NCBI RefSeq assembly: GCF_036320965.1
Contig: NC_092264.1
Coordinates: 11,209,291-11,273,290, forward strand
Direction: 5' to 3'
Source: Panulirus ornatus
Taxonomy: Eukaryota; Arthropoda; Malacostraca; Decapoda; Palinuridae
DNA length: 64,000 nt
Part shown: positions 55,421-64,000 of the stretch, piece by piece
Numbering within the stretch: the first letter of the stretch is position 1
Layout of the letters: each line of letters opens with the position of its first letter
Made by a program: the position numbers and the translations under genes
The notes under the pieces: generated by a model
The model's input: only the letters and a program-made list of their open reading frames with translations
What the model was told of the DNA's origin: nothing
The model's database searches: none

Positions 55421-56105
55421 GAGCCCAAACCTCCCATTGACACCAAGAATCTTTTAGTTCTCCTTTTTGATAATAATTTTACTTTACTTCCCAGGTTGCT
55501 TAAATCCTTTAATGTAAATGTTGCATTCAGGAACAATAATACTATCAAGAATATCTTAATCAGAGTTCACCAGAAAATTCTGGGTGCATCTATAGTGTGC
55601 CATGTAGAATTTGTGATAAGTTTTACGTTGGGCAGACTGGTAAGAATCTTTCTGTTAGACTTAAGCAACATAAATATAGTATAAGAACGGGACAAGAATC
55701 AAATGCCTTGTTTAATCACGTTAAAAACTATGATCATTGTATTGACTGGAGTAATGCCATCTCAGTTATTAACTCTATTACCACGAGAAATATAAATGAA
55801 TCTTCTATCATTAAATACACAAAGAATAATAATCTTGGTATTAGTGATGGTCCATACAAATTGGATCACTTTACTGTTGATAAAATTTGTAAACAATTCA
55901 CCTTCTTGTTCACATAATATGTTTATGATACGCTCGTTGTCTGTCTTGGACAATCGCATGTTTACCAAATGGCGTCCTAGCAACGTGTCTTCGTTGTATA
56001 TCAACAGACTGTTATATTTCTCTCGTGTGTGTCCTCTGATGATGTGATCATTACACGAAAGTGCACTTGGGAACTCATAGGAATATACATCTATCTATGT
56101 ATCTA
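55420..56105 (+). mobile_element. Penelope-like element with GIY-YIG domain
   Basis: 5'-truncated plus-strand copy. First frame to 55600: KPPIDTKNLLVLLFDNNFTL, the link region after RT. After a frameshift near 55585, 55597-55917 encodes a GIY-YIG nuclease: CRICDKFYVGQTGKNLSVRL then KQHKYSIRTG, with the GIY-YIG-like FYVGQTG, the catalytic arginine of VRLKQH, and NESSII placing the glutamate. A 3' UTR follows, with the hammerhead-like motif (56036-56060), ending in (TA)n. Only the nuclease end is present; RT is missing. Confidence 0.8.
56030..56075 (+). ncRNA. Hammerhead-ribozyme-like motif (Penelope end)
   Basis: CTGATGA at 56036-56042 and CGAAA at 56056-56060, with the same potential GTG/CAC and AGT/ACT stems as the copies at 20.4 and 59.3 kb. 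It differs from them outside the core (TCATT against TTATT in the loop), so the core is the conserved part. Confidence 0.35.
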
Positions 56106-56109
56106 TATA

Positions 56110-56195
<86 letters not shown>
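56105..56195. repeat. (TA)n microsatellite
   Basis: About 80 bases of (TA)n linking the Penelope terminus to a fragment of the short RTE derivative. Confidence 0.97.
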
Positions 56196-56197
<2 letters not shown>

Positions 56198-56348
56198 ATT
56201 TCCCGTGTTAGAGAGGTAGCGTTAAGAACAGAGTACAGCCTTAGAGGTAATATCCTTACTTGGCCCCCTTCTCTGTTCCCTCTTTTGGAAAGTTAAAAAC
56301 GGAAGGGGAGGATTTCCAGCCCCCGCTCCCTCCCCTTTTAGTCACCTA
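56194..56348 (-). mobile_element. Short non-autonomous RTE derivative, partial
   Basis: Minus-strand copy with the 3' hairpin part (GCCATTTCCCGTGTTAGAGA on plus), centre (CCCTCTTTTGGAAAGTTAAA) and part of the 5' region (GGAGGATTTCCAGCCCCCGC, CTCCCTCCCCTTTTAGTC). It stops at about 56348, losing the 5' terminal about 60 bases. Confidence 0.78.
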
Positions 56349-56431
56349 TTAGTGTATTTTCGTGTGAATATATAAATCTTAAGTGTTTCAGAAATATCAG
56401 AAATTAAGATGATGAAACCACGAGTTTGTAC

Positions 56432-57068
56432 CTGGCAAGACGTCCGTTAGTCCAATGTTCGCGAGAGAGATGGACATCAGCGCAGGTAAGGCGCTGAAAG
56501 CCGTGGCTTCCACTGTTACCAGAGGATTATGAGACAGATCCAGGAACTTCAGAGTGTCCGACGAGAGATTGGAGAATCCTGATATATTGTTCCCGAACAA
56601 ATTTAGATAACTAAGATGCGTCATTAACGACATGTCCTCCCAAGGAAACGATGTTAGTTTGTTTCTACGTAGAAAAATCTTGCTAATTGTAGCATAGCTG
56701 CCGGAGAGAGCGCCCTCCTCGATCTCTTCCAGAGCACTGGTCGCTATATCCAGCCAAGTGTAGGTGGTGTTGCCCAGATCCCCGGCCCCCAGCACCCTCA
56801 GGTTATCATTCCCGTCTATGGTTAAGCTACGGAAGTTGGGATTAGGGAAAGAAGACCCCATGATTTGGGCCAGCTGGTCCTCACTCTCTACGTTGGAACA
56901 GTCTAAGTCTCCATCATAACACACGCAGGGGAAGATGGCGTCAGGATCTGGACAGGTCCATTGGACGTCTCTGGTGGCACTGTGGCTTGCCGTTATAACC
57001 TTACCATCATCACCTGCGCACCTTGACACCAGCAACACTATAGCCAACAACGAGTGGAAGATCTTCAT
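56432..57068 (-). CDS. LRR protein (luciferin monooxygenase non-catalytic-like), exon 1
   Basis: First coding exon, 637 bases (212 codons plus one base). I chose the ATG at 57066-57068 because it begins a clean signal peptide, MKIFHSLLAIVLLVSRCAG; an ATG four codons upstream (57080) is also possible, and the frame stays open to 57203. The mature protein starts with a cysteine cap (WTCPDPDAIFPCVCYDGDLD then CSNVESEDQL), followed by about six leucine-rich repeats (LTIDGNDNLRVLG, WLDIATSALEEIEEGAL, IFLRRNKLTSFP, YLNLFGNNISGFS, FLDLSHNPLVTVEATAF, ISLANIGLTDVLPG). The donor CCAG|GTACAAA begins at 56431. The family was named from the 35-kDa partner of Oplophorus luciferase, but similar proteins are common in decapods that do not glow, so the role here is a secreted LRR protein of unknown partner. 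Confidence 0.92.
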
Positions 57069-57136
57069 GTTAAGGTGCATAGTGGGAACACCACTCCAGT
57101 CCTGACCACACTCACTACAGCGCTCTCTCTCTCCCT

Positions 57137-57143
57137 CTCTATA
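57137..57143 (-). promoter_or_regulatory. Possible TATA element of the LRR gene
   Basis: TATAGAG on the minus strand, about 70 bases upstream of the chosen start codon, followed by a GA-rich tract. No clear initiator was seen. Confidence 0.2.
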
Positions 57144-57209
57144 CAACTGTCTGGCATGCATGTGTGTGTGCATCCGCACTAATGGTGTACATAACCTGTT
57201 CACGTGAAT

Positions 57210-57875
57210 CCTAACCAGAACAAACCTGTTTACATCTCAGAATCTTATCTGCCTGAGACCAGCCTCATCTGCTGCAGTGTGTAGTGTCACTTGTTTTTGT
57301 AAGCTATCCAAGGTCCTTCTTTAAAATATTCTGAGGTCCTCCTCAACTGAATAGACCTATTTCAATTTTTTTTTTTATGTCACTCTCAACTGTGGCATAT
57401 CTTTCTCAACCTACTTTGATCCATCTCAACCACACCAAATCCTTGTCAGTATTCCAGTCCGGCTCTCAATATAAAACAAAAGCGAAATATATCCTACTTT
57501 ACATTCTTTTAGATAGTTTAGCATTCTTATTGTCAAACTTGGAGCACAGTTTTACCGAAACCGAGAAAATATAGACGGTAAAGGAAAAATGATTAAGTTT
57601 GCACCAAGATATGAGACTAAGTCAAGTAGGAATCGCATAGAGACGGTTCTCTTTTGTTTCTACCAATATTCCAGGCCCATGAGTGCAACTATAGCATTCC
57701 TCCACAAATCTTTATGGATTGTAAACGTGTATGGCTCTATTTTCGGGTTCTTAATTATTCCTTTCTTTATCAGTTCTTTTTTAGCACGTAATTCGTCCCC
57801 TGAAAAGATTATATTAGTAAAACGTTGCTAATTAAGCAACGAAGATCTCAAAATGACAACCAATTGTTATCTTCC
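57210..57875. other. Upstream region of LRR gene, unclassified repeat
   Basis: No gene recognised. 57470-57610 resembles 41550-41680. Two short plus frames (57377-57574, 57589-57831) show no motifs. Confidence 0.4.
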
Positions 57876-58230
57876 TTTATCATTACAACACGTCTCCTCA
57901 CACAGATGCTTGGGTCTTTATCATTACAACACGTCTCCTCATACAGATGCTTGGGTCTTTATCATTACAACACGTCTCCTCACACAGATGCTTGGGTCTT
58001 TATCATTACAACACGTCTCCTCACACAGATGCTTGGGTCTTTATCATTACAACACGTCTCCTTACACAGATGCTTGGGTCTTTATCATTACAACACGTCC
58101 CCTCACACAGATGCTTGGGTCTTTAGTCTTTATCATTACAACACGTCCCCTCACACAGATGCTTGGGTGTTTATCATTACAACACGTCTCCTCACACAGA
58201 TGCTTGGGTCTTTAACATTATAACACGTCT
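57876..58230. repeat. 41-bp tandem array, about 8 copies
   Basis: Unit TTTATCATTACAACACGTCT then CCTCACACAGATGCTTGGGT C. One unit carries an extra TTTAGTC insertion (near 58122). Open plus frames of 120-132 codons over it (HRCLGLYHYNTSPHTDAWVF) are repeat artefacts. Confidence 0.95.
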
Positions 58231-58234
58231 CCTC

Positions 58235-59162
58235 ACACAGGCGCTTCGGTCTTTCCCAAATGATAGGTGTTAATAACTGATTAACGTTACTCCATCCAAT
58301 ACAATGGTCACAGTTTTTAACATGATAAAACAAAGCATTTGATTCTTGTCCTGTTCTTATGCTATATTCAGGTTGCTTCAGTCTAAATAGAGATCCTCAC
58401 CAGTCTGCTCACTATAAAACATATTACAGCTCTTACAAGGGATTTGTTAAACACAGCCTGCAGAATTTTCTGGCGAGTTTTTGATTAAGATATTCTTTAT
58501 GATACTGTCATTGCTGAAGGCTACATTTACTTTAACGGATTTAAGCAACCTCGGGTGCAACATAAAATCATCACTTAATAAAACTAAAAGGTTCTTGGTG
58601 TCTATGGGAAGTTTGGGTTTAATTCTAAAAAGTGATTTCTTTGCCAGCTTAAGAGATTTATCAGTGAAAGCTATAGGATAGCTTCACCTGGATGCAATAA
58701 CACATATCTTCTCAAACTCTTCATCAATAAATTCTAGACAACATATACGTAATGCCTTATTGGAAATCGACTCGATTGATGATTGTTTAACTCTGTCATG
58801 TTGAGCTGAGTAAAAATGAATATAAGAACAAACATTGGTGGGTTTTCTGTGTTTGCTAAACATCAACATGTTTCCTTGCCTATGGATCATGCAGTGAAAA
58901 AATGGTAACATACAATTATTTTCCAATTTCACAGCATATTTGATAGAAGGTACTAAATTGTTAAGTAAAAGGAGAAATGTTTGTAAATTTTCGCATGTTG
59001 GCCAGACACAAAGAATATCATCTATATACCTAAACCAAATTGCCTTAGAGGGTAAGATATACCTTAGTAGTTTTGTTTCAAAGAATTCCATGTAAAGATT
59101 AATTGATACTGGTGAAAGAACGTGATATCCTCCATTAAAGACTGCGCATTTCAATTTTACAT
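58235..59162 (-). mobile_element. Penelope-like element with RT and decayed nuclease
   Basis: Minus-strand copy. 59154-58684 encodes the C-terminal half of a Penelope-like reverse transcriptase: LSPVSINLYMEFFETKLL, catalytic FRYIDDIL (Y-I-D-D), LNNLVPSIKYAVKLENNC, LPFFHCMIHRQGN, RKPTNVCSYIHFYSAQHDRV, RICCLEFIDEEFEKI. Further on are the linker (KPKLPIDTKNLLVLL) and a damaged GIY-YIG region (CNMFYSEQTGEDL, NALFYHVKNCDHCIGWSN) reaching about 58240 at the edge of the 41-bp array. Stops interrupt the nuclease part. Confidence 0.8.
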
Positions 59163-59474
<312 letters not shown>

Positions 59475-59489
59475 TTATTCATTTCATTT

Positions 59490-63618
<4,129 letters not shown>

Positions 63619-63620
<2 letters not shown>

Positions 63621-63765
63621 TTTCTTTTAAACTATTCGCCATTTCCCACGTTAGCGAGGTAGCATTAAGAACAGAGAACTGGGCCTTTGAGGGAATACCC
63701 TCACCTGGCCAAATTCTCTGTTCCTTCTTTTGGAAAATTAAAAAAAAAGAAAAAAAAAAACGAGA
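63619..63765 (-). mobile_element. Short non-autonomous RTE derivative, 3' half
   Basis: Minus-strand copy retaining the 3' hairpin block (plus-strand GCCATTTCCCACGTTAGCGA), the GGGCCTTTGAGGGAATA region and the A-rich centre (63738-63762). It then switches into the next, opposite copy. Confidence 0.8.

Positions 63766-64000
<235 letters not shown>

Noticed and set aside
57876..58230. CRISPR-like array
   Set aside because: Units are contiguous with no unique spacers. This and the other arrays here are ordinary tandem repeats in a eukaryotic genome.

Overview
This is a nuclear window from an arthropod, most likely a decapod crustacean. Three signs point that way. A four-exon leucine-rich-repeat gene at 52.2-57.1 kb matches the non-catalytic subunit family of Oplophorus luciferin 2-monooxygenase. 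There are interstitial TTAGG (arthropod telomere type) repeats. The sequence is dominated by (TA)n/(CA)n microsatellites and retroelements. There are no bacterial-type genes or operons. Two 100-base N runs (5517-5616, 31679-31778) are assembly gaps.

Layout. 0-1.7 kb: AT-rich DNA with one plausible exon of unknown gene. 1.8-5.1 kb: a 5'-truncated RTE-like non-LTR retrotransposon ending in (TA)n. 5.1-5.9 kb: a degenerate 21-bp array around gap 1. 6.4-8.0 kb: a decayed Jockey-type element. 8.2-30.3 kb: a train of six RTE-like copies, two 250-bp non-autonomous derivatives and a Penelope terminus, with nearly every junction made of (TA)n or (CA)n(TA)n. Two of the six copies (11.4-14.7 kb, + strand; 26.9-30.3 kb, - strand) carry intact 998-codon ORFs with endonuclease and reverse transcriptase. 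30.4-30.9 kb: a small candidate N-myristoylated peptide gene. 32.2-35.1 kb: a large 27-bp satellite. 35.1-36 kb: a Penelope remnant. 36-41.2 kb: gene-poor DNA with 28-bp, 21-bp and 28-bp arrays, the last with inverted arms. 42.2-43.9 kb: a decayed CR1/Jockey-like element. 45.5-45.7 kb: a tRNA-derived SINE. 46.6-47.1 kb: another 27-bp array. 47-51.5 kb: old retroelement remains. 52.2-57.1 kb: the LRR gene on the minus strand, apparently complete (347 aa), with retroelements in intron 1 and telomere-type repeats in intron 2. 57.9-64 kb: a 41-bp array, Penelope copies, another RTE-like copy with an internal 319-bp duplication, and a head-to-head pair of the short derivative.

The only confidently intact host gene is the LRR gene. 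The main biological story is a family of RTE-like elements with a short relative that shares both of its ends, both embedded in (TA)n. It looks like a system in which insertions land in, or carry, (TA)n and so make sites for later insertions. Penelope-like copies in the same arrays end with a conserved hammerhead-ribozyme-like motif.
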